This document shows, piece by piece, positions 1 through 7,378 of a DNA stretch of 21,963 nucleotides (positions are counted from its first letter, which is position 1; every line of letters begins with the position of its first letter). This DNA comes from an uncultured Acetatifactor sp. (GTDB lineage: Bacteria > Bacillota > Clostridia > Lachnospirales > Lachnospiraceae). The stretch lies in contig CAJTKW010000043.1 in NCBI GenBank assembly GCA_910577035.1, positions 12,988-34,950 on the forward strand. The letters run 5' to 3'. Below the pieces are notes generated by a model, which saw nothing but the letters and a program-made list of their open reading frames with translations, was not told where the DNA came from and did not search any database. Both the position numbers and the translations under genes were made by a program.

Positions 1-2550
1 GGTCAGATCATACTCTGTCTTTTTCCCGTTTTCATCCATGTAGTATGAGCGGCGGGTTTCCTCCAGAGCCCATTCCTCAAAAATCTGCCTGTTGACCGGC
101 AGGCTGCTCTCCAGGCTCCTCTGATACTCCTCCGTCAGATAATATCTTGCAAAATCCCAGGCTCCCTCCTGATTTTCAGAAAGGGCGGAAAGAGCCATCA
201 GATTATGTCCCCGGATCAAAGCGCCCGAGCCGGCGGTCTCCTTGCCAACGACATCCTTGCCGCCAGTGTCCGTGCCATTGGCATCCGAACCATTGACAGC
301 CGAGCCGGCGGCACCGTTACCGCTTTCTGCCGCATTTCCTGCGCTTCCGGGAAAACCGACAAAGGTATACTCCCCACCCAGATACCCGTTTAACTGATAG
401 AAAAGTCTCTCATCCACATTCTGGATGAAGGTCCAGATGCTCAGCTCCTTCAGCAGCGTTCTGTCCTTCAGATACTGCAGCTCGTATAAGTCTTCCCCGC
501 TTTCCGACGCGTAGTGCCTCTCCTCCGGCAACGTACCGGCAAATTTCATGATCTCGATGAACTCCGGGGAATCAAAGGCACATTTCCCCGTTTTCAGATC
601 AATAAAGTCATTCCCCCGGTACTCCAGCAGCTTTTCCATAAAGGTCTCCCTGTCCAGTCCGTCCAGAAGCCTGGCACGGGAGCCCATTGCCTCCAGCACC
701 TCCCGCATTCTTTCCATGGACCAGCCGCTTCCGTCCCCTACATGGGAGGCCCTGGCCGCCATGGTAAGCACCGTAAAGGAAGGTACCACATACATCAGCC
801 TTCCGTCCACGGAATAGGCTTCAAATACGTTTGTCAGGAAATCCGTCCCGGACAGCCCGGCATCTGCTTCTATCAGCTTTCCCACATCCGCGATCATCCC
901 CTTTGCAATATAGCTTTCCATGGGAATGGGGTCCCCCTCCGGAAGCCTCTCCGTCACCAGAATATCCGGCATCCTGCCGGCAATGATCTCCAGGTTTAAA
1001 TCAGCGGCCGAGGGATACTCCTTTAATACCACTCTGTAGCGCTCGCTTTCCCTGTTGTACTGAACTGCCCGCTGCTTAATCCCGCCGTTTACGGTAAGCC
1101 CGCCCAACAGGACCACCGTCTTGTCCGGAATATCCTCCGGCCTCACATACTCGAAAATTCCCGCCTTCAGTTCACGGCCGTAATCCTCCCTGAAAAACAT
1201 GCAAAAATGGGTTTCATCCAGCTCCAGAAAGGAACCGACCTCCGTAATCATCCTGTCAGAATTGACATAGTCCATCTTCAGGCTGCCCTGCAAATCTCCC
1301 ATTTCCCAGGAAAAAACTCCGTTTCTGTCGGCATAAATCAGGCTGCGGCTCTTCCCCGCCGCGAAAACAGTACTGCTCGAAGCACCTGCGGTAAGGTCGT
1401 CCGGCAGTCTGACACTCTCCCCCAAGGTGTCTGTCCGGGTATCATATTCCGTCAGGCCAAGGGAACCGTCCGCATTTCTGCACAGCAGCAGGCAGGTGCC
1501 GTCCTCCCTCCGCAGCAGTCTCCGGCAGGTTTCCAGCGCCTTACCGGTGGCGTCGGACAGTCTTTCCGGCTCTGTCTCTGACAAAACGCCTCCTTCCCCT
1601 ATAGACAGCCTGTACGCATTTTCCCCGGTCAAAAGCAGCTCCAGAGAGCCGTCCGCCGCCGGAAAAATCGCCCACACGCTTAACGTTTCCACGCTGTCTC
1701 CACAAGGCTCCGACTGCCATAAAAGACTACCCTCCCCATCCCAGCAGCACACATACTGGTGCTGTTCCTCAAGAGACTGCCCTGTAAGCTGATTGATATA
1801 GGAATACTTATATTGGCGCAGTCCATAGGTTCTCCCGTCCGCCCCGGTCACAAAATCGCTGTACCGTATTTCTTCCCGCTCCCACACGTTTGGATCAGGC
1901 TCCGGCGCAGTTTTTGACTGCCCTTCGCCACCACCGGGCGCATCCGAACCGCCATCGCCGGGCTGACCGGATTCACCGTCACCGGACTGGCCGGAGGCAC
2001 CATTGCCAGCCTGGCCGGAGCCGCCATCGCCGGACAACTCCGGCTCTGCATCTTCCGGCTTCTCCAGTAAGGCCGTCTTTAACACATTCCCGTCCTCATC
2101 CGTGGTAAACCGATAATATTTATGTCCGTTATCAAAGTCATATATTTCCATAACAGCGCAGATTCCGCCATCCAGGCGCGTCAGGCTTTTCACGCTGATC
2201 CTGTCGGCCTCAGCCAGCTTCGGAATCTCAATCTCTCTGACCCGGTAGACATTCTCCTTCGCCAGCACGGAATTGGCATTGCCGGGGACACCGGTACCTC
2301 CCTCCCCGGCGGCGCCTGCACTGCCCGCACCTGCAGCATTTCCGGTGCTGCCGCCAGGCCTTGCACTGCTCTCATCCACATCCGCCTCCGAATCCACAGG
2401 CAGAGAGCCATTTCCTTCCCCTCCTGCGCCTCCATTCTCCCCGCTGCCCCCACAGGCACACAATCCCGCAGCCAGCGCCAGCGCAAGTCCCATACTGAGA
2501 ATTCTTTGCATCCATGATTTTTCCCTGCCTGCATTACCGTTTCTTTTCAT
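1..2550 (-). CDS. SBP-type lipoprotein with large N-terminal region (paralogue 1, 3' end outside window)
   Basis: The frame is open for 850 codons from ATG at 2550 (ribosome site GGAGGTACCT) to the window edge, so the C-terminus is missing. It is a secreted lipoprotein: a hydrophobic stretch ends in LCAC at about residues 26-29, followed by a Gly/Ser/Ala-rich linker. Residues ~75-470 form a beta-rich region of unnamed type with blade-like phrases such as SDFVTGADGRTY. From about residue 478 an extracellular solute-binding protein family 1 domain follows. It is a close paralogue of the lipoprotein at 7379-9847, sharing EEQHQYVCCWD, KAGIFEYVRPEDIPDK and LEIIAGRMPDIL. Two Gly-rich insertions at residues ~171-212 and ~735-775 are absent from that paralogue. 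No permease or ATPase gene is visible, so transport is uncertain; ligand sensing or presentation is equally possible (inference). Confidence 0.85.
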   Translation of the reverse strand, partial: MKRNGNAGREKSWMQRILSMGLALALAAGLCACGGSGENGGAGGEGNGSLPVDSEADVDESSARPGGSTGNAAGAGSAGAAGEGGTGVPGNANSVLAKENVYRVREIEIPKLAEADRISVKSLTRLDGGICAVMEIYDFDNGHKYYRFTTDEDGNVLKTALLEKPEDAEPELSGDGGSGQAGNGASGQSGDGESGQPGDGGSDAPGGGEGQSKTAPEPDPNVWEREEIRYSDFVTGADGRTYGLRQYKYSYINQLTGQSLEEQHQYVCCWDGEGSLLWQSEPCGDSVETLSVWAIFPAADGSLELLLTGENAYRLSIGEGGVLSETEPERLSDATGKALETCRRLLRREDGTCLLLCRNADGSLGLTEYDTRTDTLGESVRLPDDLTAGASSSTVFAAGKSRSLIYADRNGVFSWEMGDLQGSLKMDYVNSDRMITEVGSFLELDETHFCMFFREDYGRELKAGIFEYVRPEDIPDKTVVLLGGLTVNGGIKQRAVQYNRESERYRVVLKEYPSAADLNLEIIAGRMPDILVTERLPEGDPIPMESYIAKGMIADVGKLIEADAGLSGTDFLTNVFEAYSVDGRLMYVVPSFTVLTMAARASHVGDGSGWSMERMREVLEAMGSRARLLDGLDRETFMEKLLEYRGNDFIDLKTGKCAFDSPEFIEIMKFAGTLPEERHYASESGEDLYELQYLKDRTLLKELSIWTFIQNVDERLFYQLNGYLGGEYTFVGFPGSAGNAAESGNGAAGSAVNGSDANGTDTGGKDVVGKETAGSGALIRGHNLMALSALSENQEGAWDFARYYLTEEYQRSLESSLPVNRQIFEEWALEETRRSYYMDENGKKTEYDLT
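1936..2031 (-). repeat. 24-bp coding tandem repeat, 4 units
   Basis: Four consecutive 24-bp units lie in frame in the first lipoprotein (2031-2008, 2007-1984, 1983-1960, 1959-1936). They encode GDGGSGQA, GNGASGQS, GDGESGQP and GDGGSDAP. The paralogue at 7379-9847 has only a short PENGGFGAE-like stretch here, so the array is an expansion in this copy. It probably forms a flexible, surface-exposed linker. Confidence 0.85.
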
Positions 2551-2611
2551 AGGTACCTCCGTAATATTGCCGATCAACATTCTGCCGCTCCCCGAAAACT
2601 CTTCTCTCACT

Positions 2612-2640
2612 ATTATCACCGAAGCCACACATATTTTCAA
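2612..2640 (-). promoter_or_regulatory. Predicted sigma-A promoter for paralogue-1 lipoprotein
   Basis: Read on the minus strand: TTGAAA at 2640-2635, a 17-bp spacer, then GATAAT at 2617-2612. It lies about 60 bp upstream of the ATG at 2550 and points into that gene. Confidence 0.6.
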
Positions 2641-2725
2641 TCCTTTTCCGCAGACCCCTTGCCCGTCTTCCCCGCGATTAACAGCAATCCTCCTGTGGGA
2701 CATCCACAGGGATGCGTAATTGCAT

Positions 2726-2754
2726 TTGACGTAGGACTCTTTTTGCCATATAAT
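2726..2754 (+). promoter_or_regulatory. Near-consensus sigma-A promoter for the 103-aa secreted protein
   Basis: TTGACG at 2726-2731, a 17-bp spacer and a perfect TATAAT at 2749-2754. A start near 2761 would leave a leader of about 55 nt before the AAAGGAGA ribosome site at 2801-2808. It is back-to-back with the promoter for the paralogue-1 lipoprotein. Confidence 0.8.
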
Positions 2755-2816
2755 GAAATCATAGCATTCCTTCATAACATTTAAACATATTTTTCAAACG
2801 AAAGGAGAATTCACAG

Positions 2817-3128
2817 ATGAAGAAACTCAAAACAATTGTAGCATTAGGCTTAGTAGTTTGCGGACTTGCAAACTATTCTACGCCTGTTATGGCCGGGGCA
2901 AATGCTTGTGCTCCTGATCACCTAAATAGGTACACGAAAAGCGTTATTACTCTCCAAAATTGGACCACAACCCATGTATACGGGAATAACCAGACATGTA
3001 CCATGTATTGTACCGGAAACAAAGAATACCGTTACTGTCGTGACTGCGAGCAGTGCGTTGAAATTCTTTATTTTGAAAAGCAGAAACATGTCAATTGCGG
3101 ATTGGGTATCCAAACACTCTATCAATAA
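2817..3128 (+). CDS. Small secreted cysteine-rich protein, function unknown
   Basis: A 103-residue protein with a clear signal peptide: basic MKKLK start, hydrophobic core, probable cleavage VMA|GAN after residue 26. The mature ~77 residues hold seven cysteines (31, 61, 65, 74, 77, 80, 94), including a CxxxC and a CxxCxxC cluster, plus three histidines. This suggests metal binding or disulfide cross-linking outside the cell (inference). It has AAAGGAGA 8 bp before ATG and a near-consensus promoter. The DNA is visibly more AT-rich than the flanking lipoprotein genes, hinting at separate origin. Its stop is 39 bp before the next lipoprotein start, whose ribosome site is nearly identical, so the two are probably co-transcribed. 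I do not recognise the family. Confidence 0.8.
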   Translation: MKKLKTIVALGLVVCGLANYSTPVMAGANACAPDHLNRYTKSVITLQNWTTTHVYGNNQTCTMYCTGNKEYRYCRDCEQCVEILYFEKQKHVNCGLGIQTLYQ

Positions 3129-3167
3129 TTTCACTTCACGTAATCCTTATAAAGGAGAATACCAACT

Positions 3168-5528
3168 ATGAAAAGACTCTCTCTCTTCTGTTTGATCCTT
3201 CTGGGTATCCTCAGCCTGCTGACAGGGTGTCAGGAGCCCCGCGACAGCCAATCCATAAACGGTTCCGGGCAGGGCGGCGGCTCCCGGGACGTCAATGATC
3301 CGGGACAGGCCGACGTCCCCGTGCCCGCAGACTGGCAGAAGGACTTTCTGGCAGGACCGCCGCAGAAGGGAGAGAGCTTTTATGCTGTGGAATACCTGAA
3401 TCTGAAACACGGAGCCCCGGAAGACGCAACGGCCCTGTATACCCTGGCACGCAGGGTAAGCGGGGACCGTTTCTATACCCTCTGTGAATACGATGCGGAA
3501 CAGGGCGGCGGCTATTATCTGGATGTGCACGCCCCGGGAAAAGGCGAGCCTGAGCAGACCATAGAGCTTGCCCCACAGCAATGGGAGCTGCCGGAGGGTT
3601 CTGTCATCAGCTTCGACACGGCAGGGGAAGGGTATGTCTTCCTGCTGAAGACGTGGGATACGGATGCAGAGGGGGCGCCCCGTCCCCTCAGCCTGCAGAT
3701 GGTATCTGCGGACAGCCAGGGGCACTTCCGGTCCCGGACGGACTTGACGGTCCTGCTGCCTGCGGAGCAGTCGGAAAGCATTCTGGAGGGGCGTATCGAG
3801 TATTACCGGGACGGTGAGGGGTACTCCTACCTTTGCGCAGCATCGGATACTTTACTGCTGGTGCTGGACGAAGAAGGAAATCTTGTCACCAGGTATAGCT
3901 GCCCTGCCAGTAATCCCAACCAGCTTGCAGGCAACAGCCTCCAGCCGCCGGCCAGGGACCGCAGCGGGAGGCTTGTCTTCCCCGTCCTGCTGGGAGGGGA
4001 GAAGGCCGTGCGCCTCCTTGGGCGGGAAGGAAACGCCTTCCGGGAGCTGGCCGTCCTGGATGAATATTTCCTGGGAAAATGGTGCGGCATGTACGGAAAC
4101 AGGCTGTATTATACAGCCAATTATAATAACACTCTTTCCCTTATGTGCTGGGATGTGGCCACAGGATTGCGCGAGAGCGTATTGGATCTGGATACGCTCG
4201 GCATAACAAGCTGGCTGAATGTGGACCTGATTCCGGAAGGGGAACAGAAGCTCCGCCTGCGGAGCTGGTCCGGAAATGAGGACTATGTCATAACGCTTTC
4301 GGACCAGAAGCCGGATTACAAAGACGCAGTCACGGTGGCAGCACTCTATACCATCTATGACGGCGAGTTCCTCAACAGCACAATAGCCCGGTTCACCAGG
4401 GAAAATCCCCTCTCTTCGTATACGCTGGAACTGGACCAGGAGAACCCGGAAGCATATCGGACCCGGGTCATGGCGGACATCATGGCAGGGGGAGGGCCTG
4501 ATATTCTGAGCGTCTCCCGGGAAGATATGGCCCTGTTGGCGGATAAAGGCGCCCTGCTCCCCATTGACCGGCTTGTGTCTCAGGAAACCCTGGATACGCT
4601 GCTGCCCGGTATCCTCCAGGAGGGGACCCTGGGGCAGGATCTGATGGGGATCGCTGTGGAAGCATCCGTGAATACCCTGATTACCTCGGCAAATACCTGG
4701 CCGGAGGAGAACTGGACACTGGATGATTTTCTGGCCCTGGCCAAGGAAAAGGAAGGGCTGGAAGGGCTTATAACCGGCACCTTTGGTATAGGTGATTATT
4801 ATTCGCTGTCCTGGCTGGTGGGATCGAATCTGAAGGACAGCCGGTTCCTGGACATGGAGAACGGCGTAAGCCGTTTTGAACAGGAAAATTTCATGGAGGT
4901 ATTGGAGATCATAAAACGTTTTTCAGGGGCAAGTACGTCTCTGGAAAAACAATACGAGGATTTCGAACTCTCTCAGATGATGAGGAAAAAAGTGAAGGAA
5001 GGAGCCTTTCTGGCACAAAGTTACTCTATATTTAATCCCGGTAGGTTCCCTGATGAGGCGGGTGTTTCCGCCGGCTGGAGCAATGCGGTTGGTTTTCCCT
5101 GTGAGTCAGGTTCCGGCAGCTATATTAACGGATACTATATAATGGCGGTAAATGCAAATACAAAGCATCCGGAGGAAGCAGCGGCATTTCTGGAGTACCT
5201 GCTGTCCTTTGAGAATCAGGCAGCCCTGATGAAAACCCTGAGTGTGCGCGGGGATATGGCTGAGAAATTAGTTTTCTATGACGAGTATAATGACTGTGTC
5301 GCATGGAAAACACCGGATGGCAGCTTTATCTTACCGAACTGGCGGGATGTAACCGGATTTAAAGAGGCCTACAATGCCTTCATGCAAGGCTGTGTACCCC
5401 TGGAGAAAGTTGATCGCATCTTTGACATAGTATGGGACGAGGCCCAATATTTCTTTTCCGGGGAGAAGGATGCCCTCACCGTGACCAGGCTCATTGACAA
5501 CAGAGTGCAGAATTATCTGGATGAGTAA
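3168..5528 (+). CDS. SBP-type lipoprotein with large N-terminal region (divergent family member)
   Basis: A 786-residue lipoprotein. The signal ends in the lipobox LTGC with the lipidated Cys at residue 21, followed by a Gly/Ser/Asp linker to about residue 55. Residues ~60-380 are beta-rich with no recognised catalytic motif. From ~385 there is a family-1 solute-binding domain (typical phrases DGEFLNSTIARFT, MAGGGPDILSVS and a tail FFSGEKDALTVTRLIDNRV). The tail matches the C-terminus of the lipoprotein at 7379-9847 (SYFTGQKRAEDAAAIIQSRV), so all three large lipoproteins are one family, but this one is much more diverged. ATG 3168 has AAAGGAGA at 3151-3158. It lies directly downstream of the Cys-rich secreted protein. 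No transporter subunits are adjacent, so the ligand is unknown. Confidence 0.88.
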   Translation: MKRLSLFCLILLGILSLLTGCQEPRDSQSINGSGQGGGSRDVNDPGQADVPVPADWQKDFLAGPPQKGESFYAVEYLNLKHGAPEDATALYTLARRVSGDRFYTLCEYDAEQGGGYYLDVHAPGKGEPEQTIELAPQQWELPEGSVISFDTAGEGYVFLLKTWDTDAEGAPRPLSLQMVSADSQGHFRSRTDLTVLLPAEQSESILEGRIEYYRDGEGYSYLCAASDTLLLVLDEEGNLVTRYSCPASNPNQLAGNSLQPPARDRSGRLVFPVLLGGEKAVRLLGREGNAFRELAVLDEYFLGKWCGMYGNRLYYTANYNNTLSLMCWDVATGLRESVLDLDTLGITSWLNVDLIPEGEQKLRLRSWSGNEDYVITLSDQKPDYKDAVTVAALYTIYDGEFLNSTIARFTRENPLSSYTLELDQENPEAYRTRVMADIMAGGGPDILSVSREDMALLADKGALLPIDRLVSQETLDTLLPGILQEGTLGQDLMGIAVEASVNTLITSANTWPEENWTLDDFLALAKEKEGLEGLITGTFGIGDYYSLSWLVGSNLKDSRFLDMENGVSRFEQENFMEVLEIIKRFSGASTSLEKQYEDFELSQMMRKKVKEGAFLAQSYSIFNPGRFPDEAGVSAGWSNAVGFPCESGSGSYINGYYIMAVNANTKHPEEAAAFLEYLLSFENQAALMKTLSVRGDMAEKLVFYDEYNDCVAWKTPDGSFILPNWRDVTGFKEAYNAFMQGCVPLEKVDRIFDIVWDEAQYFFSGEKDALTVTRLIDNRVQNYLDE

Positions 5529-5623
5529 GGCCGGCACAACTTCACACTAACCTCCATGATTCCCCTCCGCGGAACCACAAATCCTGGCGAAAACGCCGCC
5601 TTTCAGAAGTTAATGAGAGCGTT

Positions 5624-5653
5624 TCCCGCAAGCCAATTTATTAGCTTGCGGGA
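5624..5653 (-). terminator. Stem-loop between convergent genes
   Basis: A perfect 10-bp inverted repeat (TCCCGCAAGC / GCTTGCGGGA). In minus-strand RNA the stem extends to 13 pairs with one G-U and a UAAA loop; in plus-strand RNA a C-A mismatch interrupts the extension. It lies between the convergent lipoprotein (ends 5528) and pseudo-LytM gene (ends 5720). There is no U-tract on either side, so factor-independent termination is uncertain; it may instead protect 3' ends. Confidence 0.5.
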
Positions 5654-5719
5654 TTCTGCGCTGCCAGTGTAAACTGCCGAAGGAAGTCAGGAGTCCTTCC
5701 CACGTTTTATATCTCATTT

Positions 5720-6748
5720 TCACTCTGCCGCCAACGGATCAACAGCTTCTCCATTCACCGTTACCGCAAATGACAGATTGGGACCTGTGGCCGTTCCGCT
5801 CCGGCCAAGGGTGGCAATCACCTGCCCCTGCGTAATCTCCTCCCCCTCGGATACCCTGATCTCCTTTAAATGTCCGTATTTCACCGTCACTCCATCCCCC
5901 AGATCCACCACGATCACGTTTCCCAGGGTGCCTTCAAGGCCCGCCTTTACCACCACGCCGTCTGCGACCCCGTATACCTCTTCTCCGGTTTCCCCGGCAA
6001 TATTGATGTGGTCTGAAAAAGTCCCGTTGTCCCGGGTGCCGTAAGGCGCTGACACTTCCTGGCTGACGGCAGGCCAGACCCAGTCCTGAAATGCAAGACT
6101 GCCCGCACCACAGCGCTGTTCCGCTGCTTCCTGCCTTTCCGCCTCCTGTCTCTCTGCTTCCCGCGTCTCCCGTTCCTTCATTTGCTCCTGCAGGCGGGCT
6201 TCCACCTCCTCTGTCTGCTCCACCTCAAAGTCAAAAAAGCACATCCAGTCCTGTCCGAAGGCAAAATAATGATTTGTGAGGACAAAATAGTAAGTATCCC
6301 CCTGGGACAGGCTTTCCTCCATCGCCTTCACATCATACCCTGCCGACAAATCAATGGAAACAATTCCCCGGGAGTGGGGTGCTATTGGTGAAACCTCCAT
6401 TTTGATCTCTCCCGGATTCCCTTCTACCTCGCTGGCCGTGGACCACTGCATGACTTTCACCTGGTCCTGAAGCTTCAACTCCCGATCCGAATGGTTGGCC
6501 ACAATAATTTCAAACCTGCCGTTCCCCTGATACACCGCGGCAAACCCTGCGTCATCCCCGTCCAGACCGGAAAATTCCCCATAGGCAAAGGCCCCCAGTA
6601 TGACAAGACAAAACAGGCTGCAGGTTAAAAGCACCGCTTTTCTGACTCCTCCTCCGCCAAATCCCTTTTCCGCAGCCACAGCCGCTCCTGTTTCCTTTTG
6701 TACCATAGCCTGTATGTTTTTAAGATGTTTCCTGTTAAATTCCTCCAT
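5720..6748 (-). CDS. Membrane-anchored degenerate LytM/M23 protein, putative partner of the ECF sigma factor
   Basis: 342 residues: a ~36-residue N-terminal cytoplasmic segment, one membrane helix (~37-57), a beta-rich extracellular part (~65-175), a Glu/Arg/Gln-rich helical linker (~175-212) and a LytM/M23 fold (~232-340). The fold's glycine framework is present (ADGVVV, YGHL, GQVIATLGRSGTATGP), but the usual HxGxD becomes SDHIN (residues 245-249) and HLH becomes NLS (324-326). Only His293 of YGHL is clearly kept. By eye it cannot bind catalytic zinc, so it is likely a peptidoglycan- or protein-binding domain, as in SpoIIQ-type proteins. The start overlaps the end of the sigma gene by 14 nt, with AAGGAGG inside the sigma gene, implying translational coupling. 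An anti-sigma role is inferred from position and topology only. Confidence 0.82.
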   Translation of the reverse strand: MEEFNRKHLKNIQAMVQKETGAAVAAEKGFGGGGVRKAVLLTCSLFCLVILGAFAYGEFSGLDGDDAGFAAVYQGNGRFEIIVANHSDRELKLQDQVKVMQWSTASEVEGNPGEIKMEVSPIAPHSRGIVSIDLSAGYDVKAMEESLSQGDTYYFVLTNHYFAFGQDWMCFFDFEVEQTEEVEARLQEQMKERETREAERQEAERQEAAEQRCGAGSLAFQDWVWPAVSQEVSAPYGTRDNGTFSDHINIAGETGEEVYGVADGVVVKAGLEGTLGNVIVVDLGDGVTVKYGHLKEIRVSEGEEITQGQVIATLGRSGTATGPNLSFAVTVNGEAVDPLAAE

Positions 6749-7298
6749 ATGACCGGTCTCCCTCCTTACTTTCCATCATTTTCTTCAGCTTCTGCCTTAC
6801 ATAGTACAATCGGTTTTCCACCTGCTTCTTTGGAAGATTCAAGACCACGGCAATCTCCGCCGGCTTCTGCTCATAATAATACCGTCTCAGGATCAGCTCC
6901 TTTTCCGTTTCCGCCAGCCTGCCAATGCAGGACCGCAGCCTTTCCTTCTCCTCATCTGCCGCAGCCTCCTCTCCATACCCCAGGCTTAGAGCCGCGGCCT
7001 CCTCCAGCGGCAGCTCCCGCTTTCCGATAATCCGGCGGTATCTGTCCACCGCCCGGGATCTTGCCACCAGGGAAAGCCAGGAGGACAGCTTTGCCCTGCC
7101 GGAATCATATTTCTCCGGATTCTGCCACAGATAAATAAAGACATCCGCTACACATTCCTCCACATCCTGTGCGGAAGCCGCATTACTTAAAACCGAGGCA
7201 GCAATTTTCCAAAGAAGCCCGGAATATTTCCGGATGGCAAAAGCAAAGATCTGCTCATCCCCCCGGAGGATCCCGGCTATTATCTTATCATCATTCAA
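6735..7298 (-). CDS. ECF-type RNA polymerase sigma factor (sigma-70 family)
   Basis: A 187-residue protein with only the sigma-70 region 2 and region 4 domains. Region 2 (~15-90) has the helical YSGLLWKIAASVLSN and DVEECVADVFIYLWQN segments and ends in AVDRYRRI. Region 4 (~125-180) has a helix-turn-helix: LILRRYYYEQKPAEIA and NLPKKQVENRLYYVRQKL. I chose TTG at 7298, preceded by AGAGAGG at 7-bp spacing, because the family match begins there. An in-frame GTG at 7382 would add 28 residues from AT-rich leader-like sequence and would overlap the upstream lipoprotein stop. The gene lies between an SBP-type lipoprotein and the membrane pseudo-LytM protein, which fits an envelope-stress or surface-signal regulator. 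No autoregulatory promoter could be assigned with confidence. Confidence 0.88.
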   Translation of the reverse strand: MNDDKIIAGILRGDEQIFAFAIRKYSGLLWKIAASVLSNAASAQDVEECVADVFIYLWQNPEKYDSGRAKLSSWLSLVARSRAVDRYRRIIGKRELPLEEAAALSLGYGEEAAADEEKERLRSCIGRLAETEKELILRRYYYEQKPAEIAVVLNLPKKQVENRLYYVRQKLKKMMESKEGDRSYGGI

Positions 7299-7378
7299 GG
7301 CGGCACCTCTCTTCCAAACAGTATCTTTTATTGACCGGTCATATATAATACGGATAAAAAATCGAAAACACTGACATG

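Noticed and set aside
1..2550. Possibility that the first lipoprotein copy is frameshifted
   Set aside because: The same frame was checked by eye at seven points spread from 2550 to 1 and matches the paralogue throughout; it simply runs off the window without a stop.
5586..5597. GGCG-AAAA-CGCC mini-hairpin after the plus-strand lipoprotein
   Set aside because: A 4-bp stem without a U-tract is too weak to call a terminator; the larger stem-loop at 5624-5653 is the better candidate.
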